DNA from: Massilia eburnea
GTDB lineage: Bacteria; Pseudomonadota; Gammaproteobacteria; Burkholderiales; Burkholderiaceae_D
Length of the DNA stretch: 64,000 nt
Assembly: GCF_009720745.1 (NCBI RefSeq)
Contig: NZ_WNKX01000010.1
Span: forward strand, 1-64,000
Direction: 5' to 3'
This document shows positions 1-7,989 of this stretch, piece after piece; the first letter of the stretch is position 1; every line of letters begins with the position of its first letter. A program made the translations under genes and the position numbers. Below the pieces are notes generated by a model. The model saw nothing but the letters and a program-made list of their open reading frames with translations, had not been told where the DNA came from and did not search any database.

Positions 1-127
1 TAGTAATGCCACGTCGATCACTCCAATTCCCCACTCAATGTCATGAGCAGGATTGTGTCTTAAACGTGGGTCAGATTCTGATGCAAATTATGCGGCAAAG
101 TGGGTCAATTTTCGGTGCAAATCAACA
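1..127. mobile_element. Terminal end of an IS21-family insertion sequence (partial)
   Basis: Two 23-bp direct repeats of the form GTGGGTCA(N)nTGCAAAT lie at 66-88 and 100-122 and agree at 18 of 23 positions. The second runs into ATCAACA at 121-127. Read on the other strand, the terminus is TGTTGATTTGC followed by a GACCCAC block. Multiple internal repeats next to a TG...CA end are typical of IS21-family (istA/istB) elements. Only the last ~127 bases are in the window, so the transposase genes lie to the left or are gone. It is recognised from memory of the family, not from a database search. Confidence 0.6.
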
Positions 128-459
128 TCAAGAGAGCAACGGCGCCCATAGGAAAGATTCATGAAGACCTACGACGATTGGCTGCAATCGTCGAAAACAC
201 GAACATACGAGGAATTCTCTGCGTGATTGCAGAAGGAAAATTGCCCAATAAATGGGTAACCAAGAATGGGTTTCGAAGGACCGGAATTGTCAAGATTGAC
301 GACACCGACTCATCTTACCAGGTGATCTCTGTACTGAAGGCCAGTGCATTTCTGAACAAAAAGAACATTCACCGCGCACATTATTGCTGTGCTATCGAAG
401 TGCTTTCCGATGACTTCATCGAGAAGGAACTAGCTGACGAGGAACTTGATGCTGATTGA
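100..459 (+). CDS. Hypothetical protein, probably a 3' gene fragment fused to an IS end
   Basis: The open frame of 119 codons starts at a GTG inside the IS21-type terminal repeat, and its first nine codons are IS sequence. There is no Shine-Dalgarno sequence and no internal Met. This suggests the C-terminal part of a gene interrupted by the insertion. The body is AT-richer than the rest of the window and uses codons unlike its neighbours, as expected for accessory DNA. It ends in an acidic tail (ELADEELDAD). I recognise no domain. Expression is uncertain. Confidence 0.4.
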   Translation: MGQFSVQINIKRATAPIGKIHEDLRRLAAIVENTNIRGILCVIAEGKLPNKWVTKNGFRRTGIVKIDDTDSSYQVISVLKASAFLNKKNIHRAHYCCAIEVLSDDFIEKELADEELDAD

Positions 460-517
460 CTAGGATGCGCGGTGTGACCGAATGTGCCAACTTCGCCGCA
501 TCTCGCAGAGGAAGATG

Positions 518-553
518 GCACATTTTTGGCACAGTCAGTGTGCCAAAAAGTGC
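518..553. repeat. Imperfect inverted repeat built on TGTGCCAA
   Basis: TTTTTGGCACA (523-533) pairs perfectly with TGTGCCAAAAA (539-549) around a 5-nt loop. The stem extends through GCAC/GTGC with one bulged A. A further TGTGCCAA copy lies at 483-490. It sits between the ORF fragment and the 3' end of tRNA-Arg. It could be an island-edge binding site (integrase or regulator) or a terminator. No function is shown by the sequence. Confidence 0.5.
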
Positions 554-616
554 GGAACAATGCGAAATACTGCTAAATATCGCATCACTCAACTAATTGA
601 TTTATATAGAAAAACG

Positions 617-692
617 TGGCGCGGCTGGCGGGGATCGAACCCACGACCCTCGGCTTCGGAGGCCGATACTCTATCCACTGAGCTACAGCCGC
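617..692 (-). tRNA. tRNA-Arg (anticodon CCG)
   Basis: On the minus strand the cloverleaf reads GCGGCTG acceptor stem, GCTCAGTGGATAGAG D arm, CTCCGAA anticodon loop (CCG, reading CGG codons), GTGGG-TTCGATC-CCCGC T arm, CAGCCGC acceptor 3' strand, then G and an encoded CCA (617-619). Length is 76 nt. Its 3' end faces the AT-rich IS21-bearing stretch at 1-616, the usual arrangement when a tRNA gene has served as an integration site. Confidence 0.96.
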
Positions 693-732
693 AGGTGATA
701 CTGAAGAGACACGAAGGATAGCCGGAAATCCA

Positions 733-761
733 TTCCATAGCTAGGGCTTTCCGTCTATAAT
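733..761 (+). promoter_or_regulatory. Candidate sigma-70 promoter of the cytochrome gene
   Basis: A perfect TATAAT -10 element at 756-761 is preceded after 17 bp by a weak -35 (TTCCAT, 733-738). It lies about 83 bp upstream of the cytochrome start and points toward it. The -35 is poor, so the call rests on the -10 and the spacing. Confidence 0.4.
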
Positions 762-843
762 CGCAGGTTTGACGAGGGTTCGGCGTTAAAAATGCCAAAA
801 ACATAACCCTTCAACAGCTTCGAAAAACTGTCCTAAGGAAATC

Positions 844-1386
844 ATGAGCCACGAATCCGCTATCAGAACGCCTAAGCAGCTGGTCGCTGCCGTTGTAGGT
901 TTCTTCGCTGTCACTATCATCGGCATCGTTTTGCTGGTGCAGTTTGTGACCCAGGAAAAACTGACTGGCGCTGGTTCCGAAAGCCAAAGCGCGGAAGCCG
1001 TGGCTGCCCGCCTGAAGCCTGTTGCGGATAATGGTTTTACCCTGAAAGATGTGAACGCTCCTAAAGTGCTGCAGACCGGCGAAGCTGTCTACACTGCTAC
1101 TTGCGCGGCTTGCCACGGTACCGGCGCGGCTGGTGCTCCTAAGTTCGGTGATGCCGGCGCCTGGGGTGCTCGTATCGCTCAAGGCCAGGACACGGTTGTG
1201 AAACATGCGCTGGAAGGCCTGCGCGCTATGCCTGCCAAGGGCGGCAATCCTGACCTGGATGATGTGGAAGTGGCACGCGCTGTGGTGTACATGGCGAACA
1301 AGGCTGGCGCCAAGTTCAAGGAGCCTGAAGTGAAGCAGGCTGCACCGGCTGCTGAGGCGCCTGCTGCGGAGCCGGCCAAGGGCTGA
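844..1386 (+). CDS. Membrane-anchored c5-type cytochrome c
   Basis: A 180-residue protein with an N-terminal membrane anchor (about residues 14-36), a linker, and a single class I cytochrome c domain. Haem is attached at CAACH (C87, C90, H91), and the likely axial Met is M129 in LRAMPAKGG. The tail is Ala/Pro/Glu rich. The family (cytochrome c5, CycB-like) carries electrons in the periplasm between the bc1 complex and terminal oxidases. Start chosen at ATG 844 behind AAGGAA. It is monocistronic: a promoter-like TATAAT lies upstream and a strong intrinsic terminator directly downstream. The exact redox partner cannot be read from sequence. Confidence 0.9.
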   Translation: MSHESAIRTPKQLVAAVVGFFAVTIIGIVLLVQFVTQEKLTGAGSESQSAEAVAARLKPVADNGFTLKDVNAPKVLQTGEAVYTATCAACHGTGAAGAPKFGDAGAWGARIAQGQDTVVKHALEGLRAMPAKGGNPDLDDVEVARAVVYMANKAGAKFKEPEVKQAAPAAEAPAAEPAKG

Positions 1387-1404
1387 TTGCTTGGGTTGCT
1401 GATA

Positions 1405-1434
1405 AAAAAACCGCTCGGATGAGCGGTTTTTTTT
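1405..1434 (+). terminator. Intrinsic terminator of the cytochrome gene
   Basis: An A-run, CCGCTC, a short GGAT loop region, GAGCGG, then eight T residues. Stem AACCGCTC/GAGCGGTT. It begins about 18 bp after the stop codon. Confidence 0.9.
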
Positions 1435-1443
1435 GCCTTTTTG

Positions 1444-1616
1444 AACCCGGTAAACCTGGGTCTGACCCAAAGGTCAGACCCCGTCTGTAGCGGGGCTATT
1501 GGTGTTGGTTCCAAGGCTTTTGACGTTTTGAGAAGGGCAAAGGCGCATACCCCAAACCTGCGGCTGTAAAACCGTTGGGGGTCTGACCCTTGGGTCGGAC
1601 CCCGCCTTACCGGGTT
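1444..1616. repeat. Family A palindromic element, copy 1 (paired hairpins)
   Basis: Outer inverted feet AACCCGGTAA (1444-1453) and TTACCGGGTT (1607-1616) enclose two hairpins. The left is GGGTCTGACC/GGTCAGACCC (1458-1467, 1472-1481), perfect with a CAAA loop. The right is GGGGTCTGACCC/GGGTCGGACCCC (1578-1589, 1592-1603), with one T-G pair. About 95 bp of non-coding spacer lies between them. The element ends two bases from the stop codon of the minus-strand M13 peptidase. The layout is like a BIME, meaning two REP units in inverted orientation. Confidence 0.8.
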
Positions 1617-1618
1617 TC

Positions 1619-3628
1619 TTACCAGATGATCACGCGGTCCTTCGGCGCCAGGTACATCTTGTCGCCCTTCTTCACGCCAAACGCATCATAGAAACCCGGC
1701 TGGTTGCGCAGCGAACCATTGGCGCGGAACTCTTCCGGCGAATGCGGGTCGGTCGTCACCTGGCGAATCAGCGCCGCGTCACGCGACTTGGCGCGCCATG
1801 CCTGCGCCCAGCCCTGGTAGAAGCGCTGCTCGCCGGTAAAGCCGTCAATTACCGGCGCTGGCTTGCCGCCCAGCGACAGCTTGTAGGCTTTGTACGCTAT
1901 CGCCAAGCCGGAGTTGTCGGCAATGTTCTCGCCCAGCGTCAGCTCACCATTGACCTTGTAGCCCTTGACCGGGCTGAAGGCGCCATATTGCTTGACCAGC
2001 ATCTGCGTCTTGGCCTTGAAGTTGGCGTGGTCACGCTTGCTCCACCAGTCACGCAGGTTGCCGTCGCCGTCATATTGCGCGCCCTGGTCGTCGAAGCCGT
2101 GAGAAATCTCGTGGCCGATCACCGCGCCGATGGCGCCGTAGTTGACCGCGTCATCCGCATTCGCGTCGAAGAACGGCGGCTGCAGGATGGCGGCAGGGAA
2201 CACGATCTCGTTCAGCTCTGGGTTGTAGTACGCGTTGACGGTTTGCGGCGTCATGCCCCATTCGTCACGGTCGATCGGCTTGCCCAGCTTGTCCAGTTCC
2301 TTCTGCACTGCGAACTCGGTGGCGCGCGCTACGTTGCCCACCAGGTCATTGCGGTCGATGGACAGCTTGCTGTAATCGCGCCATTTGTTCGGGTAGCCGA
2401 TTTTCGGCGTGAACTTGGCCAGCTTGGCTTGCGCTTCCTTCTTGGTCTGGGCGCTCATCCAGGGCAGCTTGTCGATGCTGTCCTTATAGGCGGCCAACAG
2501 GTTTTTCACCAGGTCTTCCATGCGTGCTTTATTCGCGGCCGGGAAGTACTGCTCCACATAGACCTTGCCGATGCTTTCGCCCAGCGCGTTCTCGGTGGCG
2601 GAAACGCCGCGCTTCCAGCGTGGACGCATTTCAGTCGCGCCACCCAGTTGCTTGCCGTAGAACTCGAAGTTGGCGGCCACGAAGTCCTTGCCCAGGAACG
2701 GGGCGTTGGCGCGCACCACGCTCCAGGTGAAGTATGGCTTGAGGGTTTCCAGCGGCGTTTCCGCCAGCAGCTTGTCCAGGGCTTTCAGGTAGCTTGGCTG
2801 GCTGACGATCACGTAATCGACCTTGCCGGCGACGCCCAGGCCAGCCAGGTAGGCGTTCCAGTCAAATCCCGGCATCAGGTCGCCGAGCTTGGCGACCGGC
2901 ACCTTGTTGTAGGCCTTGACGGGGTCGCGCAGTTCGACCTTGGTCCAGTGCAGCTGCGCGATTTTGGTTTCGAAAGCGACAACGGCTTTGGCGTTGGCGG
3001 CGGCGTTGCCGTCTCCGGCCAGCGCCAGCATTTTTTCAACGGTGGCCTGGTATTTGGCCAGCGTTTCGGCCATCTTGGCGTCGTCTTTTTTCAGGTAATA
3101 GTCACGGTCGGGCATGCCCAGGCCGGACTGCACGAAGTCGATCACGTACTTGGTGGAGTCCTTGTTGTCCTGGTGGATGCCCATGTCCATCGGCGCCGCG
3201 AAGTTGTGGCGGTTCTGGTATGCGAACAGGGCTGGCAGCTGCTTTTTGTCGCTCAGGGCGGCGATGCGGGCCAGTTCCGGCTGGATTGGGGCGGTGCCCA
3301 GTTGCTCCAGGCGGGCTTCGTCCATGAACGAGGCGTAGAAGTCGCCGATGCGCTTCTTGTCGGCGCTATCTGCGCTCTTAGCGGAATCTTCAATGATCGT
3401 GCGCAGCTGCGGCTGGATGTCTTCGAACAATTTTTCGAAGACGCCCCAGCTGGACATTTCGGCAGGGATTTCGGCGGTGGCCAGCCACTTGCCGTTCAGG
3501 TGCTTGAAGAAGTCGTCCTGGGCGCGGACTGCGGGGTCGACATATTGGAGTTCAATGCCGGACTTTTCGGCGGCGGTGGCCATGGTGGCCAGCAGCGCGG
3601 CGGCGGCGGCGATGAGGTGTTTTTTCAT
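1619..3628 (-). CDS. M13 family zinc metallopeptidase (PepO/neprilysin type), copy 1
   Basis: 669 residues. A signal peptide (about 1-19, ending ATAA) sends it to the periplasm or outside. The N-terminal M13 lobe is followed by the catalytic lobe. Substrate-binding NAYY is at 465-468, zinc motif HEISH at 506-510 (H506, H510, base E507), third ligand E567 in GENIADNSG, and the conserved DPHSP and GFYDAF motifs lie near the C-terminus. The family cleaves peptides. Bacterial PepO homologues ends with ..W, as here (VIIW). Start is ATG 3628 behind AAGGAT. It is the last of three tandem paralogues on this strand, separated from the next by a family A repeat. Confidence 0.93.
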   Translation of the reverse strand: MKKHLIAAAAALLATMATAAEKSGIELQYVDPAVRAQDDFFKHLNGKWLATAEIPAEMSSWGVFEKLFEDIQPQLRTIIEDSAKSADSADKKRIGDFYASFMDEARLEQLGTAPIQPELARIAALSDKKQLPALFAYQNRHNFAAPMDMGIHQDNKDSTKYVIDFVQSGLGMPDRDYYLKKDDAKMAETLAKYQATVEKMLALAGDGNAAANAKAVVAFETKIAQLHWTKVELRDPVKAYNKVPVAKLGDLMPGFDWNAYLAGLGVAGKVDYVIVSQPSYLKALDKLLAETPLETLKPYFTWSVVRANAPFLGKDFVAANFEFYGKQLGGATEMRPRWKRGVSATENALGESIGKVYVEQYFPAANKARMEDLVKNLLAAYKDSIDKLPWMSAQTKKEAQAKLAKFTPKIGYPNKWRDYSKLSIDRNDLVGNVARATEFAVQKELDKLGKPIDRDEWGMTPQTVNAYYNPELNEIVFPAAILQPPFFDANADDAVNYGAIGAVIGHEISHGFDDQGAQYDGDGNLRDWWSKRDHANFKAKTQMLVKQYGAFSPVKGYKVNGELTLGENIADNSGLAIAYKAYKLSLGGKPAPVIDGFTGEQRFYQGWAQAWRAKSRDAALIRQVTTDPHSPEEFRANGSLRNQPGFYDAFGVKKGDKMYLAPKDRVIIW

Positions 3629-3642
3629 GGGGGATCCTTTAG

Positions 3643-3740
3643 AACCGGTAAACCGGTGCCTGACCCGCAGGGTCAGGCACCGATACGCGGCGGTCGCGGG
3701 CGGGAGGTGTCTGACCCTGCGGGTCGGACACCGGTTTACC
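3643..3740. repeat. Family A palindromic element, copy 2 (paired hairpins, overlaps a stop codon)
   Basis: GGTAAACCGGTG (3647-3658) is inverted as CACCGGTTTACC (3729-3740). Inside are GGTGCCTGACCC/GGGTCAGGCACC (3655-3666, 3670-3681; perfect, GCA loop) and GGTGTCTGACCC/GGGTCGGACACC (3706-3717, 3721-3732; one mismatch). The right foot contains the TAA stop (3736-3738) of the upstream M13 gene. It fills almost the entire gap between two M13 paralogues. Confidence 0.82.
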
Positions 3741-5766
3741 AGATAATCGCGCGCTCTTTCGGCGACAGGTACAGCTTGTCGCCTTCTTTCACGTTGAAGG
3801 CTTCGTAGAAACCGGGCTGGTTACGCAGCGTGCCGTTGGCGCGGAATGGGCCCGGCGAGTGCGGGTCGGTCTTCACGCGTGCGATCAGGGCGGCGTCGCG
3901 GAACTTGGTACGCCATACCTGGGCCCAGCCCATGTAGAAGCGCTGGTCGCCGGTGAAGCCGTCGATCACTGGCGCCTTCTTGCCCTTCAACGACAGTTTG
4001 TAGGCCTTGTACGCCACGGCCAGGCCGGAGTTGTCGCCGATGTTCTCGCCCAGGGTCAGCTCACCGTTGACCTTGTAGCCTGGCAGGGCTTCGAATTCGC
4101 CGTACTGCTTCACCAGGATCGAGGTGCGCTCCTTGAAGCGCTTGCCGTCTTCCTCGGTCCACCAGTTGCGCAGGTTGCCGTCGCCGTCGTACTGCGAACC
4201 CTGGTCGTCGAAGCCGTGCGAGATTTCGTGGCCGATCACGGCGCCGATGCCGCCGTAGTTGACCGCGTCGTCAGCCTTCATGTCGAAGAACGGTGGCTGC
4301 AGGATGGCGGCCGGGAACACGATCTCGTTCATTTCCGGATTGTAGTAGGCGTTGATCGCCTGCGGCGGCATCAGCCATTCGTCGCGGTCGATCGGCTTGC
4401 CCAGTTTGTTGATATTGCGGTGATGTTCGAAATCGCTGGCACGCATCACGTTGCCCACCAGGTCGTCGCGCTTCACTTCCAGCGCGCTGTAGTCGCGCCA
4501 CTTGTTCGGGTAGCCGATCTTGGTGGTGAACTTGGCCAGCTTGGCGTGGGCTTCCTTGCGGGTCGCAGGGCTCATCCACTCCAGGTGGTCGATGCTCTGG
4601 TTGAAGGCTTGCAGCAGGTTCTTCACCAGCTGCTCCATGCGTGCCTTGGCTTCCGGCGAGAAGTACTTGGCCACGTACAGTTTGCCGACTGCTTCGCCCA
4701 TGGTGCCTTCGGTCAGCGACACGGCGCGCTTCCAGCGAGGGCGCTGTTCGGTGGCGCCGCTCAGGGTGGTGCCGTAGAAGGAGAAGTTCTCGTCCACGTA
4801 GGCTTTGGACAGTTCCGGTGCGAAGGTGGCCAGCAGGCGGTAGTTCATGTACGCCTTCCAGTCTTCCAGCGGGACATCCGCCAGCACTTTGTCGAGCGCC
4901 TGGAAGTAGGTCGGCTGGCCGACGTTCACGTCCTTCACCTTGCCGGTCAGGAGCACGCCTTCCAGCCAGCTGTCGACGTCGAAGCTTGGCATCAGCTCTT
5001 TCAGCCTGGCCAGGTCGTATTTATTGTAGGCCTTGACCGGGTCGCGCAGCTCGACCTTGGTCCACTGGATTTGCGCCAGGCGGGTTTCGACGTTCACCAC
5101 GGCTTTTGCGGTGGCGGCGGAATTGGTGTCGCCGGCCAGCGCCATCAGCTTGGCGACGTGGGTTTCGAACTTGGCGAGGGTGTCGGCCAGTTTGGCGTCG
5201 TCTTTTTTCAGGTAGTAGTCGCGGTCAGGCATCGACAGGCCGGACTGGCCCAGGTCGGCCACGTAGCGGGTCGAATCCTTGTTGTCCTGGTGGACGCCGA
5301 CGTCGAACGGGCTGCTCACGCCGATGCGCGAGAAGTGCGCGAACTGGGCGGCCAGCTGTTTCTTGTCGGTGATGGCGGCGATGCGGGCGCGCTCGGCATT
5401 CAGCGGGGTGATGCCCAGCTGCTCGGCGCGGGCTTCGTCCATCATGGAAGCGAACATGTCGCCGACGCGCTTGGCGTCGGCGTTACCGCCCTTGGCGGCA
5501 GCTTCTTCGATCAGGGCGCGCAGCTGCGGCTGGACGGTTTCGGACAGCTGGACGAAGGTGCCCCAGCTCGAGCGGTCGGCCGGGATTTCGGTATTCTTCA
5601 TCCAGGTGCCGTTCTGGTGCATGTAGAAATCGTCCTGGGCACGGACGGCGTTGTCCATGGTGGCGGTTTCGATGCCGGATTTCTGGGGTGCTTTGTTGCC
5701 GGCTGCGATGGCAGCGCTGGTGGCGAAGAGGCCGACGATAACGGCGCTCAGGATCTTGCGTTTCAA
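3736..5766 (-). CDS. M13 family zinc metallopeptidase, copy 2
   Basis: 676 residues, closely similar to its two neighbours over the whole length. An N-terminal signal segment ends near AIAAG. The M13 lobe is followed by NAYY, VIGHEISHGFDDQG (zinc site near residue 513), GENIGDNSG with the third zinc ligand Glu, DPHSP, and a final AIIW. Start is TTG at 5766, chosen because a strong GGAGG lies six bases upstream and the peptide then begins MKRKIL. Its stop codon lies in a family A repeat. A terminator at 5834-5861 separates it from copy 3, so it probably has its own promoter. Confidence 0.92.
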   Translation of the reverse strand: MKRKILSAVIVGLFATSAAIAAGNKAPQKSGIETATMDNAVRAQDDFYMHQNGTWMKNTEIPADRSSWGTFVQLSETVQPQLRALIEEAAAKGGNADAKRVGDMFASMMDEARAEQLGITPLNAERARIAAITDKKQLAAQFAHFSRIGVSSPFDVGVHQDNKDSTRYVADLGQSGLSMPDRDYYLKKDDAKLADTLAKFETHVAKLMALAGDTNSAATAKAVVNVETRLAQIQWTKVELRDPVKAYNKYDLARLKELMPSFDVDSWLEGVLLTGKVKDVNVGQPTYFQALDKVLADVPLEDWKAYMNYRLLATFAPELSKAYVDENFSFYGTTLSGATEQRPRWKRAVSLTEGTMGEAVGKLYVAKYFSPEAKARMEQLVKNLLQAFNQSIDHLEWMSPATRKEAHAKLAKFTTKIGYPNKWRDYSALEVKRDDLVGNVMRASDFEHHRNINKLGKPIDRDEWLMPPQAINAYYNPEMNEIVFPAAILQPPFFDMKADDAVNYGGIGAVIGHEISHGFDDQGSQYDGDGNLRNWWTEEDGKRFKERTSILVKQYGEFEALPGYKVNGELTLGENIGDNSGLAVAYKAYKLSLKGKKAPVIDGFTGDQRFYMGWAQVWRTKFRDAALIARVKTDPHSPGPFRANGTLRNQPGFYEAFNVKEGDKLYLSPKERAIIW

Positions 5767-5833
5767 GGTTACCCTCCTAGGTAGGTGTGACGGTACCGCG
5801 CGACTCTAGCACGTTGCGGGGAGAGGTTAAAAG

Positions 5834-5861
5834 AAAAGCCACACTCGGGCGTGGCTTTTTT
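5834..5861 (-). terminator. Intrinsic terminator after the third M13 gene
   Basis: Stem AAAAGCCAC/GTGGCTTTT (9 bp) with an 8-nt loop. Read on the minus strand it is followed by TTTTCTTTT. It lies downstream of the M13 gene ending at 5931, beyond a family A repeat. The T run on the plus strand means it could also act bidirectionally. Confidence 0.75.
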
Positions 5862-5865
5862 CCAA

Positions 5866-5931
5866 AACCCGGTAAACCTGGGTCTGAGCCAAGCCGGATG
5901 GCCGTCCCGTCAGACCCTGAATTACCGGATT
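5866..5931. repeat. Family A palindromic element, copy 3 (short, degenerate)
   Basis: Foot AACCCGGTAA (5866-5875) and opposite foot TTACCGG (5922-5928) enclose a single GGGTCTGA...TCAGACCC pair (5880-5887, 5910-5917) with a 22-nt centre. It lies directly behind a terminator and against the stop codon of M13 copy 3, the same gene-end position as copies 1 and 2. Confidence 0.65.
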
Positions 5932-7976
5932 TACCAAATGATGATGCGGTCTTCCGGTTTGACGTACATCTTGTCGCCTTCTTTCACGTCAAACGCTTCG
6001 TAGAAGGCTGGCTGGTTAACCACCGTGCCGTTGGCGCGGAAGCGGCCGGCCGAGTGCGGGTCGGTCTTGATCTGCACAATCGCCTGCTGGTCGCGCATCT
6101 TGGTGCGCCACACCTGGCCGAAGCCCATGAACACGCGCTGCTCGCCGGTCAAGCCATCGATTACCGGGGAAGCCTTGCCGCCCAGGGAAATCTTGTACGC
6201 CTTGTACGCAATCGCCAAGCCCGAGTTGTCGGCGATGTTTTCGCCCAGCGTCAGCTTGCCGTTGATGTTATAGCCAGGCACCGGCTCGTAGGAACTGTAT
6301 TGCTTGACCATGGCGTCCGCCTTGACCTTGAACTTTTCGCGGTCTTCCTTGGTCCACCAGTCGCGCAGGTTGCCGTCGCCGTCGTACTGCGAGCCGGAGT
6401 CGTCGAAACCGTGCGAGATCTCATGGCCGATCACGGCGCCGATCGCGCCGTAGTTGACGGCATCATCCGCGTTCATGTCGAAGAACGGCGGCTGCAGGAT
6501 GGCGGCCGGGAACACGATCTCATTGGCGGTTGGACGATAGTAGGCATTGATCGTCTGCGGGGTCATGCCCCATTCATCCTTGTCGATCGGTTTGCCCAGC
6601 TTGTCCAGGTTGCGGTTGTAGGCGAACTCGGTAGCGCGGCCCAGGTTGCCGATCAGGTCACCCTCCTTGAACGACAGCTTGCTGTAATCGCGCCATTTGT
6701 TCGGGTAGCCGATTTTCGGAGTGAACTTGGCCAGCTTTTCCTGCGCCTGTTTCTTGGTCTCCGGGCCCATCCAATCGATGCTGTCGATGCTCTGTTTATA
6801 GGCCACCAGCAGGTTCTTCACCAGTTCTTCCATGCGCGCCTTGCGCTCGGCCGGGAAGTACTTGGCCACGTACAGCTTGCCCATGCCTTCGCCGATGGCG
6901 CCTTCCACCACGCCCACGCCGCGCTTCCAGCGTGGCTGCTGCTCGGTCACACCGGTCAGCACCGTGCCGTAGAAGGCGAAGTTGGCGTCGTCAAAGTCTT
7001 TCGACAGGTAAGGCGACGCATCGCGCAGCAGCTGCCATTCGAAGTAAGCCTTCCAGGTTTCCAGCGGGGTGCTCTGAACCAGTTTGGCGAACTCGGTCAT
7101 GTAGCTTGGCTGGGACACGATCACAGTCTTGGTCTTGGCGGCGATGCCAGTGGCGCCCAGCGCAGCGTTCCAGTCGAAACCTGGCGCGATGTCGGCCAGC
7201 TTGCTGATTTCCATCTTGTTGTAGCGTTTGACCGGGTCACGGTTGTCGACACGCGACCACTGCACTTTCGCCAGCTCGGTTTCCAGCGCAACGATGGCTT
7301 TGGCCTTTTCAGCGCCGTCCGTGTTACCGGCCAGGCCAAGGATCTTGGCCACGTGCTGCTCGTACTTGGCCAGGATGGCGGCGGTCTTTTCGTCTTCCTT
7401 CTTCAGGTAGTAATCGCGGTCAGGCAGGCCCAGGCCGGACTGGCCCATGTGGGCAGCGTACTGGGTCGAGTCGCGCGCATCCTGGCTGACGAACACGCCG
7501 AACGGCGCCGGCACGCCAGTCTTGTTGAAGTGGGCGATCAGGCCAGGGATGCCCTTCTTGTCTTTCAGGCCGCGGATGGCGGACAGCTCGCCGGCCAGCG
7601 GCTTGGCGCCCAGCTTTTCCAGCTTGGCTTCGTCCATGTAGGAAGCGTACAGGGTGGCGATCTTGGCGTCGTCGCCTTTCAGGCCTTTCTGGCCCTGCAA
7701 GCCCTGGATCAAGTCGCGCAGTTGGAACAGGGTGTCGTCGCGCAGCTTGGCAAAGGAACCCCAGCTCGATTTGTCGGCCGGGATTTCCGTGGTGCGCAGC
7801 CATTCGCCGTTCAGGTGCTGGAAGAAATCATCCTGCACACGTACGCTGTTGTCGATGTATTGCTTGTCGACGCCGGACGCCATGGTCGACGCGTGCTCGT
7901 GGCCTTCGTGACCGCCGGCGTGGGCGAATGCCGCCATCAGGCTCAGGGTGATGGTGCTCAGGATGTGTCGTTTCAC
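5931..7976 (-). CDS. M13 family zinc metallopeptidase, copy 3
   Basis: 681 residues from GTG 7976. That start is chosen over an upstream ATG because GAGGGA precedes it and the product then begins with a signal peptide (VKRHILSTITLSLMAAFAHA). A short Gly/His/Glu-rich stretch (GGHEGHEHAS) follows the cleavage site and is absent from the two paralogues. M13 hallmarks are present: NAYY, HEISHGFDDSG (near residue 518), GENIADNSG, DPHS, and terminal IIIW. It begins 13 bp after the stop of the TonB-dependent receptor, so the two are probably co-transcribed. The receptor might import peptide products or metal, but that is inference. Confidence 0.92.
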   Translation of the reverse strand: MKRHILSTITLSLMAAFAHAGGHEGHEHASTMASGVDKQYIDNSVRVQDDFFQHLNGEWLRTTEIPADKSSWGSFAKLRDDTLFQLRDLIQGLQGQKGLKGDDAKIATLYASYMDEAKLEKLGAKPLAGELSAIRGLKDKKGIPGLIAHFNKTGVPAPFGVFVSQDARDSTQYAAHMGQSGLGLPDRDYYLKKEDEKTAAILAKYEQHVAKILGLAGNTDGAEKAKAIVALETELAKVQWSRVDNRDPVKRYNKMEISKLADIAPGFDWNAALGATGIAAKTKTVIVSQPSYMTEFAKLVQSTPLETWKAYFEWQLLRDASPYLSKDFDDANFAFYGTVLTGVTEQQPRWKRGVGVVEGAIGEGMGKLYVAKYFPAERKARMEELVKNLLVAYKQSIDSIDWMGPETKKQAQEKLAKFTPKIGYPNKWRDYSKLSFKEGDLIGNLGRATEFAYNRNLDKLGKPIDKDEWGMTPQTINAYYRPTANEIVFPAAILQPPFFDMNADDAVNYGAIGAVIGHEISHGFDDSGSQYDGDGNLRDWWTKEDREKFKVKADAMVKQYSSYEPVPGYNINGKLTLGENIADNSGLAIAYKAYKISLGGKASPVIDGLTGEQRVFMGFGQVWRTKMRDQQAIVQIKTDPHSAGRFRANGTVVNQPAFYEAFDVKEGDKMYVKPEDRIIIW

Positions 7977-7989
7977 TCTCGTTGTCCCT

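Noticed and set aside
482..721. 79-aa plus-strand ORF containing WRGWRGSNPRPSASEADTLSTELQP
   Set aside because: It is the antisense reading of tRNA-Arg, a well-known false ORF.
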